A DNA stretch of 64,000 nt, taken from contig VDMD01000003.1 in the NCBI GenBank assembly GCA_007026445.1, positions 2,108,001 through 2,172,000 of the forward strand. Reading direction: 5' to 3'. The notes below the pieces were generated by a model that was not told where the DNA came from, made no database searches, and saw nothing but the letters and a program-made list of their open reading frames with translations. Below are positions 48,071 through 59,089 of the stretch, piece after piece. Position 1 is the first letter of the stretch; every line of letters begins with the position of its first letter. A program made the translations under genes and the position numbers. The stretch is from Schizophyllum amplum. Lineage: Eukaryota; Basidiomycota; Agaricomycetes; Agaricales; Schizophyllaceae.

Positions 48071-49185
48071 ACATCGTCCTTTCTTGTGTATGTTCAATGA
48101 GCGTATGGCGTCTATTTGAGGAAGTTCAAAGGCTTGGAATGCACATAGACCATCAGAATCAGGCAGAAAGCCGCTCGAGGTAGTGTATGCACGAGCACCG
48201 GCAGCGCGGAAAGGACATCGGAGTGGAACCTGGGCTACAGTCAAAGTCTTATTATACTAGTACATGTATGAGAAATTTTGCTCGACCTTACCGAGCGCTG
48301 CCGAGTGGACTGCGAAGCGCTGTCCTCGCTCAACGCGCTCGCAAGTGCGCGCCACAATGGCGTGACGTCACTCTTGTTCTCTGTCTCTCGCCGCCTCCTG
48401 AGTCCAGTTGCTTGTCGCCCCGCTATTCTAGAACTCTCTGCAGTATACGCTGAGCAGACACACATGTGAACCTGCGGATGTTTAGATAGAATGTCTACTC
48501 CCCGTTGTGCTGATGTGTCGGTGGCGAGGGTTGCCGAGCTGTGCAGACTCTATGCAGGGCCATTCTCCCAAGCTACTCGTCCCGGTCAACCTATGCACTC
48601 TCCGTACCTCTGACACCTGCATTGGCACTCTTCCGCGACCTTATAGCTTGACCCCATGTGATGATGTGTCCACTCCTCTCGACCACTTCAATGCATATTC
48701 TAGATACATGTAAAATATAGGCTGACTCTTCCATGACCTCTCAATGTAAGGTACAGCAAATCGGAGGGTGCAGACACGGCGTCCAAGGGAGCAGCGTGAG
48801 CTTGTAGTTGAGCGCGTCGCCGACGCCGACGACGCGCGGCGATCACGTGCTTGAATGTTCGACTTGCGACGTCATCGTCACCGCAAGCTGGGACGCCGGG
48901 ACGCCGGGACAGGCGCGGGGACAAGGCGGGATGGTGGGACTCAGCGTCTTCATCTTCCTCCGTCGTATCCCGTGCCCAAGACTCGGCCAGGACCCTAGGA
49001 CTAGGGCCGGGACACTGGTATATAGGCCGGGACGCCAGACGCGTTGCTGCAAGCCCGCGAGAACTGGCTAGGACCTAGGGCTTTGGCTGGGACTGAGGAC
49101 AGGTGCGATTGGGTAGCTAGCTAGCTCCGACAACCCACCCCAGTATACCGAGCTACTTAGCTTCAGGAGTCGTGCTGCACAGGTG

Positions 49186-49193
49186 AGCGATTA
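49186..49193 (+). repeat. right 8-bp target-site duplication
   Basis: Exact repeat of AGCGATTA directly after the right inverted repeat. Confidence 0.88.
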
Positions 49194-49309
49194 AACACCG
49201 AAGGGCGTTTCTCGATTCTCTCCATCATCATAGCGGAAGTCGTTGACAGCAGCTGGCACACCGACGGCAACGCTTCTCTCGCATCCGGTTCAAGCCTGGG
49301 TACATTGAG

Positions 49310-51073
49310 ATGGACGATTATCATCAGGTGAGCAGCATCTTGTGGCGCTCCTGAGATTTGAAATGACCCTCGACAGACTCATATTTACGACCATTATGCG
49401 TGGTCGACAAACAGCGGTCCATCTCGCTCGGATTGCACGTCATCCCTCCGCGCACCCGACACGCCTTCCAAGCGTAACCATGATGCTGCTGTCGCGTACG
49501 CATTTTCGGTCCTCCACCATGCGTCCTCGGTCCTCGAGCGCGCCTCGTTGTCTGCGAACCTGGACCTCTACCGCAAGAACTTCGTTCCCTGCTCCGCTGA
49601 ACAGGCAGCAATCGTGCGCCTGTCCAGCGAGCTCAGTGCGCAGGTCGCGAGCATCAGCGACGCAAAGGGCCGGATTTTCGCTCGCGACGATGCGCTCGTC
49701 GCCCTCGACGGGGATCTATCTGCGCTTCGCAGGCAAATATGGCGTCAGCTCGCGCTTCACCGGTCTCTCGCCGCACCAGTCCGACGCCTCCCACCAGAAC
49801 TCCTTGCTTTCATCTTTATCTGCTTCGCCACGATGTACACTCCTCCGGAACGCATCGGGCTCGTGAAGCGCACGGTCGCGCGTGTATGCCGCGCCTGGCG
49901 CGCCGTTGCGCATAGTACGCCCCAGCTGTGGACGCATTTCAGCATCCGTGAGCTCTCGCCATTGACGCGCGCCATTGATCCTGGGCTCGCGGGCTTGTCT
50001 GGCATGCTGCCGCTGTTCATACACCACGCGCCGCTGCAGGACATACTTCTGTCGCGCCTGCTTATGCAAATGAAGCCACACTCGGCGCGGTGGAGGTCGC
50101 TCGCACTGTACGCCTCCGCTTACCTGTATGCGACGATGCCCTTCATCGACATGCCTCGGTTGGAAGAGGCGATACTCGCGGCCGATGTTCCACTCTTCAA
50201 GGGTCCGCCCTCGGGTATGCTCGACTTTCTGTCCGGGGCTCCGAACCTGACACGCTTGGATCTCACTTGCGTTGATTACGACGGCGGAGAGGCCGATCAT
50301 CCCGTGCCGGTCTTCACGCTTCCCGCGCTGCGCTCCCTCACACACCTTTCCATGATCCTGCCGAGCGTGCGTATGTCAGCGCCAGGTATCCTCATCGCTC
50401 TACATCACTGCCGCGCATCCCTCACGCAGCTCGTCCTCGACGTCCGGCTCGTACTTGCCGGGAGTGGCGACTCTGTCGAGCTTCCTTTGCTCCGTGTTCT
50501 TGACCTCGGGACAACCGCGCACCAGGTCATCGCGAACATCACTGCGCCGCGTCTGCACGAAGTGGCCCTGCGCACCACTGTTGGGACGGACCTTTCCCCG
50601 CGCTCCTTGCCCTCGTCGCCCGGTCCGGTCAGATACGCATGTTGACCTTGGACCAGATTGAACTGGACAGCACAGCGACCTTCCTGGCCTGTATGGAGCG
50701 CATGGATGGCCTACATGAGCTCCATCTCAAGGAGTACCCGTATTGGGTAGCGCTGCTGAAAGATAACGTGGTCGCTCGCATGGTCTGCGTCGACATACCT
50801 ACCCGCAGTCCGTCCACGGACGATTCTGTGTTGCTGCCGTCTGATAACGAGGCTGTTGAGCTGGAGTCTGCCGACGACTCTGCCAGCAGGCCGTTGCTTC
50901 CTTCCCTGACGGCAGTCAGGATTGTACTCGGGGGATATGGTCGGACATGGATTGGCACCCATGGCGCGCTGGAAAATATGCTGATCTCTCGTCGGCAGGC
51001 GCGCGTGTATGGCACATGGACAGTGCCAGCATTAAAGGATGTCGAGATTAGCGTAGAGAGAGCAAAGCCATAA
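49310..51073 (+). CDS. F-box / leucine-rich-repeat-like protein
   Basis: An 18-nt first exon (49310-49327) joins in frame across a GTGAGC...GACAG intron to 49377. The N-terminal region has a coiled-coil-like stretch (AKGRIFARDDALVALDGDL). It is followed by an F-box (RRLPPELLAFIFICF, about 49,776-49,820, then VCRAWRAVAHSTPQLW) and leucine-rich segments. By family knowledge it would be a substrate adaptor of an SCF ubiquitin ligase; substrate unknown. The frame changes near 50,580-50,632. Either a 53-bp GT...AG intron (50580-50632, phase 0) is removed, giving about 553 residues, or a one-base indel in the CCTTTCCCC run broke the gene; the skipped stretch reads FPALLALVARSGQ in the later frame, which fits the family and favours a frameshift. 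It starts about 115 bp after the foldback element. Confidence 0.78.
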
Positions 51074-51590
51074 AATGTACCAGATGTATTGGTTTACACT
51101 AATTTGACAGCGAGTACTTATGCCCCTTACCAAGTCATCAAGCCAAGCCCCCTTCAACCCGAACGTCCTCCTTTCATCTATTGCTTTCCGGGCGCAACGC
51201 GCTCGCGCCTGGAGGGTGCGCGGATGCCCAGACGGATGCGTAGGCATTGAGACCGATGCTGAAGCGTATTCCCTCGCCGCCAAATCGCCGTTGCGTCGCC
51301 TGCCGATATCCACCTTCCACGACGCGCATCCCCGCGAGATCCACCCGTCTACCTCTCCCCAGGTCTCGCGCTGCGTCTACGCCGCCGACGCGTCTCGTCC
51401 CCGACAGTGCCGTGTGCCTCGTCCTCGATAGCGCGAAGCGTCGCTTCCTGCCACCGAGGAACACCTAACTGCGGAGCAGAGGCGTCGTATTCTGCCGTGA
51501 GGCTCCGCAGTGCTCGTATATCTGCAATCGCGGTGGCGATGCTGATCTGCTGGAGCTAGCCGGTCTTCCTCGTTGAGGTCTTGAGTAATG
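51074..51590. other. no supported gene downstream of the F-box gene
   Basis: Short overlapping frames on both strands; nothing recognised. Confidence 0.4.
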
Positions 51591-51599
51591 GGTAGGTCG

Positions 51600-52620
51600 A
51601 CATATGCTCAGTCGTTTCAACGGGTGCATGGGAACGTCGGCGCGTGCGTGGATGAGCGCATCGGCGCGTGCGTAGATAGGCCTCTCGTGGGACGCGTGGA
51701 CGCGTACATCGACGAACGCGTGAACAGGAACCTCGACGGGCTCGCGGACGCCTGAATAAACGTGCGAACACCTGAATGGACGGGTTGTCGACGCTCGCAC
51801 CGGATTCGCAGTCGGGTACGAGGGCAATTGAGTCGCACGCGGGAAGACAAGCGAGGGTGAGAGACGCCAAAGTCGGATGCGTGGATGTTTTGGTGGGTTC
51901 GGGGGCGACTGGCATCGCACGCGCGGACGCGTGGGCGAACGTTCGGGAGGGACTGTGCACACAGAAGCGCCGACCGACGCTGTCCATATCTTGCATGGGA
52001 GACTTGAAGGTCGATTGACGTCGCCGAGCAGAGCGCCCGAAGAGTCTGGGGCGAGGCGGCGGTGCTGGCTTCACGTGGTGTTGCAAGGGCGTGTCGCGCA
52101 GTGGAGGACTATGGGTGCGTCTCATACTGGAAGGCGATGGGCGCGTACTCGTCCTGGAAGACCATAGGCACATACTCGGTGTTCCCGCCGATCCGGAAGC
52201 CGTCCTGCCGGCACGCGCTTTCGCGTGAAGTTGAAGCAGGACCTGGTGCATCTTACGCACGAGAGATCGTGGGAGTACATGGCGCGGATGATGGGGTAGA
52301 CGATCTTTAAGGGGGCGCGGGTGATTTGACATTTGAGGATCGCGGTACTTGCGAGGACGGCGTGGTGAAGGGGGATGTTTTGTGCGTCTATCGCACCGCA
52401 TCGTTCATGATCATGCTCGAAAAGGTCTGCGAGTTCGTCAGATGGCGTGGAGGGGAAGTGCTGACGAGACGCACCTATCGCGTATGCGAAACCTGGCCTC
52501 CGATCGCAAACTATCGTCCCACTCCAGCTCATCCAGCAACATCCTTCCTCCTCGGACAGCGAGAACCCGTATCTGAGTATGAGACTGTAAGAAGGAAGTA
52601 CGAAGCGCATATAGCCAGCG
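51600..52620 (-). repeat. dispersed repeat Y, copy 6, with minisatellite end
   Basis: Minus-strand copy. The donor-like landmark lies at 52,461-52,474 and the exon-like block at about 52,475-52,585. The 3' part (51,600-51,780) is an imperfect array of GCGTGCGTGGATGAGCGCAT-like units. The 281-codon frame 51,556-52,401 (-) spans the array and is not taken as a gene. Confidence 0.5.
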
Positions 52621-53858
52621 GAGCGCTTACCTTGCCCGATCGGATCGTTCGACCGAGAGTGCCGACGAGATGGCCCGTTAGTTTGGAAGCGAGTTCACGT
52701 CGGTTGTGGAGTGGGAGACGCGCCATGTCGCGAGGTGGCTGCGTGGCGCTGCGTCGGGAACGAGCCAGGTGGCGCGGCAGCGCTCGCCGCTCGTGCATCG
52801 TCATATTCGTTGGTATGCGGCTCTTCCTCTCGTCTGACGTTATACAGCAGACTGCCTACATCTGTGAGGATAACTGTGAGACTTGGAATCACTGACAGAC
52901 GGATAGTAGAACGCACCGAGTTCCCTTCGCACCCTCAGCCCGCTGCGCGCCGTTCGATCATACGTACGAAGAGAACCATGCCTTGTTCTTCTGCTGCTAT
53001 CCTTTCTTTTAAGTCCTGACGCCCGTCGTAACGAAGCTTGGATTTCGAGCATAACATAGCGTGCCGCTGATCGGCAGCGCTTCAGCGCGTAATTGGGATC
53101 TTGTTTCTCAGCACCAAGATGGCGAGACTGGGGACGTTGTATGCAAGAAGTGCGAGGTATAAATTGAGCAGTGCATCTTGAGTTTCAGAATACGTCCGGC
53201 TGAGGCAGGAGAGAATACAGCGCGGCGCTTCATGAGCGTAGAAGACAATGGCCGTCTTTGTTTGGTGTTGTTGACTTCAGCGTCGTCTCACGGACCGAGC
53301 TCCCCGCGCCTAATTTCAATCCGGCTTCCTTCCCGCGTCCATGTTCTCGACCAACGACCGCCGCTACAAACAATTGTGAACATTCGACTTTACTCGTCGT
53401 CTCGATCTCTTCCGTATACTACTGGCTATGTTCTTCCACATCTTCTCCTCAACGCCTTCAATCATCCGACCAGGTGCTAGCGCATCTATACTGGTTGGCG
53501 CGCCGTGCCTGCGCATGTTCGCCAGCGTAGCCCTCGGCGCTCAGGTCTCTACGTTGCGACGCTACATGATTCCTCACGCTGAAGATCCTTGGACTGTATG
53601 AGCAGGACGACTGCTGCATTTTCGGACGAGCACGTACTGACTCGTGGGCGCACACTTTGGCTTAGGAGGTATCCCTTAGTCATCGTAACAACATCGCACG
53701 ACGCAGGACGACCATGTTCGCGCACTTCAATCTTCATAAGCGTCTTTCCTAACTCGCGAGTACGACTCCGTCACCGATAGACGGCCGAACGATATCGGGC
53801 TCGCTCGCGACGGGTGGCATGCGCGTCAGGCCAGTCAAGCCCAATCTCGGATAATGTG
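52621..53858. other. no supported gene; fragments of repeats P and Y
   Basis: A GGCCGTCTTTGTTTGGTGTT stretch near 53,251 resembles repeat P, and 53,290-53,480 resembles the outlying part of Y at 46.0-46.2 kb. Other frames are short. Confidence 0.4.
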
Positions 53859-54009
53859 AGCACAAGGTTTTGCCCAGGCATTGCCTGGGCAAAAAGTCAA
53901 ATTTATCGACATGCCGCCCAATCGAACAAGCTCGCGAGTCGCGACTCGGATGCTGCTTCGGTATGTCGTCATTTTTTGCCCGGGCAATGCCTGGGCAAAA
54001 CCTTGCGCT
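53859..54009. mobile_element. 151-bp MITE-like palindromic element
   Basis: Each end carries a near-perfect 27-bp palindrome: TTTTGCCCAGGC-ATT-GCCTGGGCAAAA at 53868-53894 and the same with one substitution at 53974-54000. The two ends are also inverted repeats of each other, extended outward by AGC(A/G)C-AAGG-like sequence to 53859 and 54009. About 79 bp of unrelated sequence separate them. No convincing target-site duplication was found. Confidence 0.6.
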
Positions 54010-54454
54010 TGTTACACCATTCAACCTTTGCTGCAAATACGCTGCCTGCGGTGCTATATAGTTTTCAACGCCCGTCTACTCATCTAGCTATATCGTCGAT
54101 CAACATGTGTTCGAGTCCCATAAGCTTGTCATGAGCGAGTCGAGTCGCCGACCAAAAAAGTGAACAATTACTGCCTCGAGAAGAAAATGTAAGCAGCCAG
54201 ATAGATCTTCGCATCGATCGACATATTGTAGGCAAAGAAAGCGTCTGCTGACTCCCGAGCGAGGCGAACGAGCAGCGCGTGAGCTGAGCCGGGGACCAAC
54301 ACTCGACGTGATTGTACTGATCCTTTCCTCCTTCTAAGATCAGGTTTGCTCATGGTACTTATGCATAGGTGCGATACATAAAGTCTAACGTAAATCACGA
54401 CGTTGTAGAGAACACCGCAGTTGCATAGCTGCGACCGCCGACAACTCTCGAATT
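54010..54454. other. no supported gene
   Basis: Short frames only between the MITE-like element and the 3' end of Z3. Confidence 0.4.
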
Positions 54455-55366
54455 CTAGTAGTACACTCTCTCGATTTGTGTTTGCTCCACAAGGTCTGCC
54501 AGCTGTGATGGATGTCAGAAATATTATACAGAAGATAACAAGAAAGGATGACCCACAGCGTCATCTCTGGACACCATCCGCGAGCGCGCGAACTCCGCCG
54601 CCATCTCCGGCGTGAGGTTACTGGGCGAAGCTGGATCCTTCCAGTCTCGAAAGCTTCTACAATGATGGTTTGCCCAGGCGTCTACTCTGTCGTTGTAGTA
54701 CTTCCCGCGGCGACCGTTGCGCGTCGAGAGAGACTTGTTGCAGCCCGCGCAGACGATGTTATAAGGCCCGAAGGACTGGATCCTCGTATCGACGCTCATG
54801 TCCTCGACACGCTCGAGGACGTTCCGGCCACCCCTTGGGGCACTTCCCACGTAGATGTACTGGACGACTCCAACCGATGTGCGAAACAAATGCACGCGAT
54901 GGTTCGTGGAAGGTCGTGGAGCCGAGAGCGACGCAGACGGGACGGGCAGGCCGCCGGGAAGCATAACGGCGGGAGGTCGCCCCTGCTGGTCCATATTCTG
55001 CTGGGTCTGTGCTGGGGGAGCCTGAGCGTCACGACCGCGACCGCCTGTGGGATTGACGGCGCTGGTGAAGCGATGAGTATGGGAGCTTCAGCTGGTTGAT
55101 AGCCCAGTCTCTCACCCGTAGGACTGCTGGACAGGCGCCGTCCGAGAATTGTCGCCACCGGGAACGTACGCAGTTCGGGAAGGGACACCCTGGTACGTGC
55201 GCGATGACCTTCCGGGCAGGTCTGCCTCGGACGTGGGCGGGTTCAGGATGTACGCGAGGGCGCCGCGGCGGGGAGCAGTGGGGCTGAAGCGCGAGGTCGG
55301 TCAGCAGTGTATAGCAAGCTATGGGAAATGGAATTCTCACTTGTTTGGTTGTGGAGTCTGCGCCAT
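54455..55366 (-). CDS. putative zinc-binding small protein, copy 3 (Z3)
   Basis: Diverged third member of the Z family, outside the inverted duplication. The four-exon structure is the same: a 26-nt first exon from the ATG at 55,366, the second exon ending in QQSYG, a third exon with Q-Y-I-Y-V-G, CAGC, STRNG and W-x2-HHC, a GTGGGT donor, and a short last exon ending ...IERVYY at 54,455. All joins are in frame, predicting about 240 residues. Many residues differ from Z1 and Z2 while the cysteines, histidines, tryptophan and splice phases persist, as expected under purifying selection. Function unknown. Confidence 0.8.
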
Positions 55367-55456
55367 TGCGAGGATATTCTGCGGTGAGTAGTGGTCGTTT
55401 TCGAGCGTGGTGTAAGGTCGAGCTGTTGCGGGCTGTCAATCGGCAAAAAAGCGACC

Positions 55457-55525
55457 TTTTATCGTGAGCCAGGCTTACACAAAACAACAAAGACCTTTGG
55501 GCGGCGCGCATGCATGGTCATAAAG
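55457..55525 (-). promoter_or_regulatory. core promoter of Z3
   Basis: CTTTATGACCAT (55,514-55,525, minus strand) and ATAAAA (55,457-55,462), the latter about 91 bp before the ATG. Same arrangement as in Z1 and Z2. The distal island at about 55,905-55,980 matches the one upstream of Z1. Confidence 0.55.
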
Positions 55526-55989
55526 CCCTGCACAATATGTGGGTCAGCGTGAATCTCGTTGATCAGCGGGTCATAGCGTGGTGCAAATGGTTCAAATATC
55601 CTCCTGTGGCTCGACACAAATATTGGTAAAGGACCGCGCGGTCACAGCATGTCCATAATCTGCGGGGTGAATCATGATTACCTTCGCGCGCATAACAGCC
55701 ACTGGTCACAGCTCCGGCTTTGGGGAGCCGGCAACGGCACCTCAACACCGTGACTGAAAACGATGTCCTGGAGTTGAGTGTAGGACAAAACACATGTTAA
55801 GCAGGTACCGCTTACGCAAATAGTAGTCGCGTCGCGCGTCCTGACGCGTGACGTCCGGGAGCGCCTACAAGTCCATTGTTCAGTGACTCTGGCGCGTCGG
55901 TGAATCGGCAAATTCCGAAAACTCTGTCCATCAGCTTATGTCATCGAATACCCTTTTCGGTCGTTGACGGGATACGAACCGGAACGTCT

Positions 55990-57250
55990 CGCTCACCGGT
56001 CGTGTCATGAGGAATCGAGTCGTTCGAAAGTGGGCGAGAGAAGCTACTAGAGTTGAGCACTAGCAATTTATATGTCGGTTAGAAGGCGAGCGTGTCCGGC
56101 ATTGGGTGAAGACGCGCGTAAGCGCGCGAAGCAAGGTAGTCCGCGAAGTTGGAGACCAAGCCGTACAGATTGAACTGAGTATACGCACACGGATGCAAGT
56201 GCATGGGCTCGAAAGCGAGGCTGCGGACTGGCGAGCGTGTACGCAAGCAGGAGAGCAAACGCGCGACTTTGCAAGTGGGACTGCGAGCGCGAATAAAAAA
56301 CGGCCAGGTTGAGAACAACTAGGCTAGAGAGACTGTGTTGACAAGTGGATCTGTGACCTCAATGGGGAAGCAACGGCGAGACCGTTGAGCTCGTGGGAGG
56401 TACGAGGACCTCAAGCGTGATGCGGTGACCTCGGCGCGAGGTCGTAAGACAATGTAGGGAAGCCCTTCGTCGCCTAGGAAGACTTGAGAGAGGAAGATAT
56501 TGAGCACATCGCGGACGCTTCTGTCGAGCGAGGCGTGTCCGCTGGGGGAACTATGTGCATGGTGAGTGAAAAATACGTCGATCCAGAGGAAGGACGCAAT
56601 GCCTCACCGTTGGAGTGTACTGTGTAGAGGGCGTAAACACCGAGAGCAACAATCCAGAAATATAGCTCGTCAGAGGAAACAAAGGTCAAGACGACCTTGA
56701 GGTCAGGAGATGTGAGCACGACAGTCAGGCAGATGGACGAGCACCATCTGAGAGGAAGCGTATAGCTCCAGCGCTTCTGGATCGCTGATAGACAGCAGGA
56801 ATGACCGAACGACGAGCGGGTCGGCTGGTCGAGGGCCATATATTGGTATCGCCGTACCATGACGTCTCGCCTACATAGCAATTCGCCCTCGCCGTAGCCC
56901 TCGAGGCTCGTGTTCTCGCGGCATTCAATGGCGCGGAAGGACGCGGGGACGGTTGATCAAGACAGAATAATGTGTAGTCAGGACATATTCACGCTGAAGA
57001 CTCCGCCGGCCGCGGGAGAGACGTCTTCGTCGAGGACGCCTAGATCAGTACGATACTACAACGGGCTCTACGAGTACGATGCGGTACGATGCGGTACGAA
57101 TGACCCATTTATAAACCTGCCAGCGGTATGAGATGAGGAACTCTGAGCAGATTCGCCACACGCACCTCAGAGCTTTTGATCGCCGCAGTACCCTCCTCCA
57201 GTTCTTTCCCTCAGCTCTTTAGTTTGAGTCGTATCTTCATGGAAAACGAA
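55990..57250. other. no confidently supported gene
   Basis: A 135-codon frame at 56,881-56,474 (-) contains a hydrophobic segment (ELYFWIVALGVYALY), loosely like integral membrane proteins common in mushroom-forming fungi. It lacks enough length or repeated membrane spans to be called, and may be a decayed fragment. Other frames are short. Confidence 0.3.
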
Positions 57251-57256
57251 GAATTA

Positions 57257-57271
57257 GGGGGGGGGGGGGGG
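57257..57271 (+). repeat. poly-G tract (G15)
   Basis: An uninterrupted run of fifteen G. Confidence 0.9.
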
Positions 57272-57659
57272 CTCTTCGACCACAGCGCTATTGAAGAAGT
57301 GATGGTTTAGGACAAGAGGCGCGGCTCGCCGGATATGGAAGAACAAAGGCAAATTTCCGCTTGCTCTTGACCGCCATGTCCTCAGGCCTTACTATTCAAA
57401 TCCCTACGAGATCCTCGACGCAGGGATACAGGAACACTACGTATACATGTCATATCCCCTCGGAATGCCAGGGGGCGGCGAACAGCTCAAACGCTCGACG
57501 CTTGCGTCTCCAGTTCAACGCTCGCATCTGCGCGTCGCGCGCGAACTGAGGCAGAATCGCTTCGATGCGAAGTGCGTGGACTTGAGTTTGCTCTCATTAA
57601 CGAGCTGACAGCCCGCTGTAGTAGCCCGCAGCTGGACTGGACACTGAGGAGAGCTTCAT

Positions 57660-58450
57660 GCCGCTGGCTGGCGTCGACGATCCCCTCACGGTGCGTGTCG
57701 TCTCTTGGCGAGCCCCGTCTGTACTTATATTCCTACAGCAAATCTGCATGCTCCCCTTGTATCAGAGCTGCTCATCAGGGTGCGCGCTACTATCGGTCTT
57801 TCCACGTCGATCGAGGGGTTCCACCGAGTCCACTTGACGAGGTGCGTTTTGTGATCATCTCCTCCTCGCTCCATCTGATAAGCCTGCAGATCCGCCTTAC
57901 ATTATTGTCATACAACTTACCATATACCGCCCCTCATCAGGCCGGACGCGCAAGTCTCACAATTTTCGACCTCAAGCATCTCACGTCCTGTCCAAGGTCA
58001 TCTCCAGCCTCCCCTACAACCTCCCTCCCCGCGCTCTCGCGATCTGGATATCCACCAGGGTGTCATTGTGGACCATACGAAGTTGCCGATCCCCCGGACG
58101 TCTGTAGCATTGGCGGCTTCATCGGGGACGCAACGCATCGCGCCGTCGCTCGCGTCACGTGATCTTCCGCCACTAGGCTCGGAAGCGTTTGCTGTGCGAC
58201 TTCACCCCTCAATCATCGTCTTGACTCGTCCCGTACCGTACCGGATTAGCTATTCTCCTCGACGTCTCAGAGGTAGTATCCCTCCACTTCCCGCTCATGG
58301 TCCGCGAGGACCGGCAGTACACGGACAGGTCTTCCAGCGTCCCGCAGCCACACATCGAGGCGTGCGCTCACCCATCCGTGAACCGGTGCACCTGCTCTTG
58401 CATCCCCGCAGCCATTCGCGCCTTTGCCTGAGAGTCCGCATGTCTAGCCT
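57660..58450 (+). repeat. dispersed repeat Y, copy 7
   Basis: A diverged copy. The GTGCGTTTTGTGATC donor-like landmark lies at 57,842, with an exon-like block before it and the Ser/Pro-rich block after (58,150-58,450). Confidence 0.42.
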
Positions 58451-58689
58451 CTGTGCCTGCGCACCTCTACCGGCGCCCGCGCGCCTGTATCGGCGTCTGC
58501 CACCCGTACTTGCACGCGCGCATACGACGAAGCGCGCCGACGCCAGCCATCCTGCGAGCCTGGCGTAGCTCCCGCTCGTTCTTTCCCGGCATGTCGAAGG
58601 TGCGACGTGTACGACTTGACGGGTGCCGGGCGTACATGCAGCACGCCGCGATCAGAGCGTCTCGCTCGCGCCCTCTGCTGGAGGCGCTC

Positions 58690-58890
58690 GTCTACAGCCT
58701 CAGCTAGCGGGACTCGTCTACGCCCACAGGATCATCTAGTGTAGCGCTTGCACCCTCAGCTGGAGGCGCTCGTAGCGGGACTCAACTCGCGGGACTCGCT
58801 TACACCTTTAGCTAGCGGGACGAGTTTGCGACATCAGCTGGCGGGACTCGTCTACGCCTTCAGCAAGCGGGATTCGTCTGCGCCCTCACG
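58690..58890 (+). repeat. tandem array with AGCTAGCGGGACTCGTCTAC units
   Basis: Imperfect units of about 27-30 bp with the core CAGC(T/A)(A/G)GCGGGACTCG at about 58,699, 58,810, 58,837 and 58,863, with shorter GCGGGACTC units between them. The 112-codon frame at 58,748-59,086 crosses the array and is Ser-rich; no domain is recognised. Confidence 0.6.
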
Positions 58891-59089
58891 CTCGTCTGTC
58901 TCAGGCAGCGCGTCCATGCCTTCAGCTCGTGCTTCCACGTCCTCAGCTACCGCGTCGACGCTATCAAATAGAGCGGAGCTGACGGGGAGCCAGCTCAACC
59001 TCTCGGGGGACTTGTCGTCGGCACGGTCAGCGGTCAGCGCTCAGCGGGACGTCATCGTAGCGGTCTGCGCTCAGCGAGAGGCGTAGCTG

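Larger units (their letters stand above)
46965..49185. mobile_element. 2.2-kb foldback / long-TIR non-autonomous DNA transposon
   Basis: Terminal inverted repeats of about 411 bp (46965-47375) and 396 bp (48790-49185) begin CACCTGTGCAGCACG and enclose a 1.4-kb interior. The outer roughly 330 bp are identical between arms by eye; the inner ends have small indels. An exact 8-bp direct repeat flanks the element, the size typical of hAT-like transposons. A one-base shift would allow a 9-bp duplication (GAGCGATTA), as in Mutator-like elements. No transposase motif was seen, so mobilisation in trans is inferred. Subterminal features include CTAGCTAGCT and a repeated CACCTGT. Confidence 0.85.

Noticed and set aside
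51556..52401. 281-codon minus-strand frame
   Set aside because: Ser/Arg/Pro-rich, overlaps a minisatellite and repeat Y, no recognisable domain.
56474..56881. Membrane protein gene
   Set aside because: One hydrophobic segment in a short frame is not enough, and no splice structure extending it was found.
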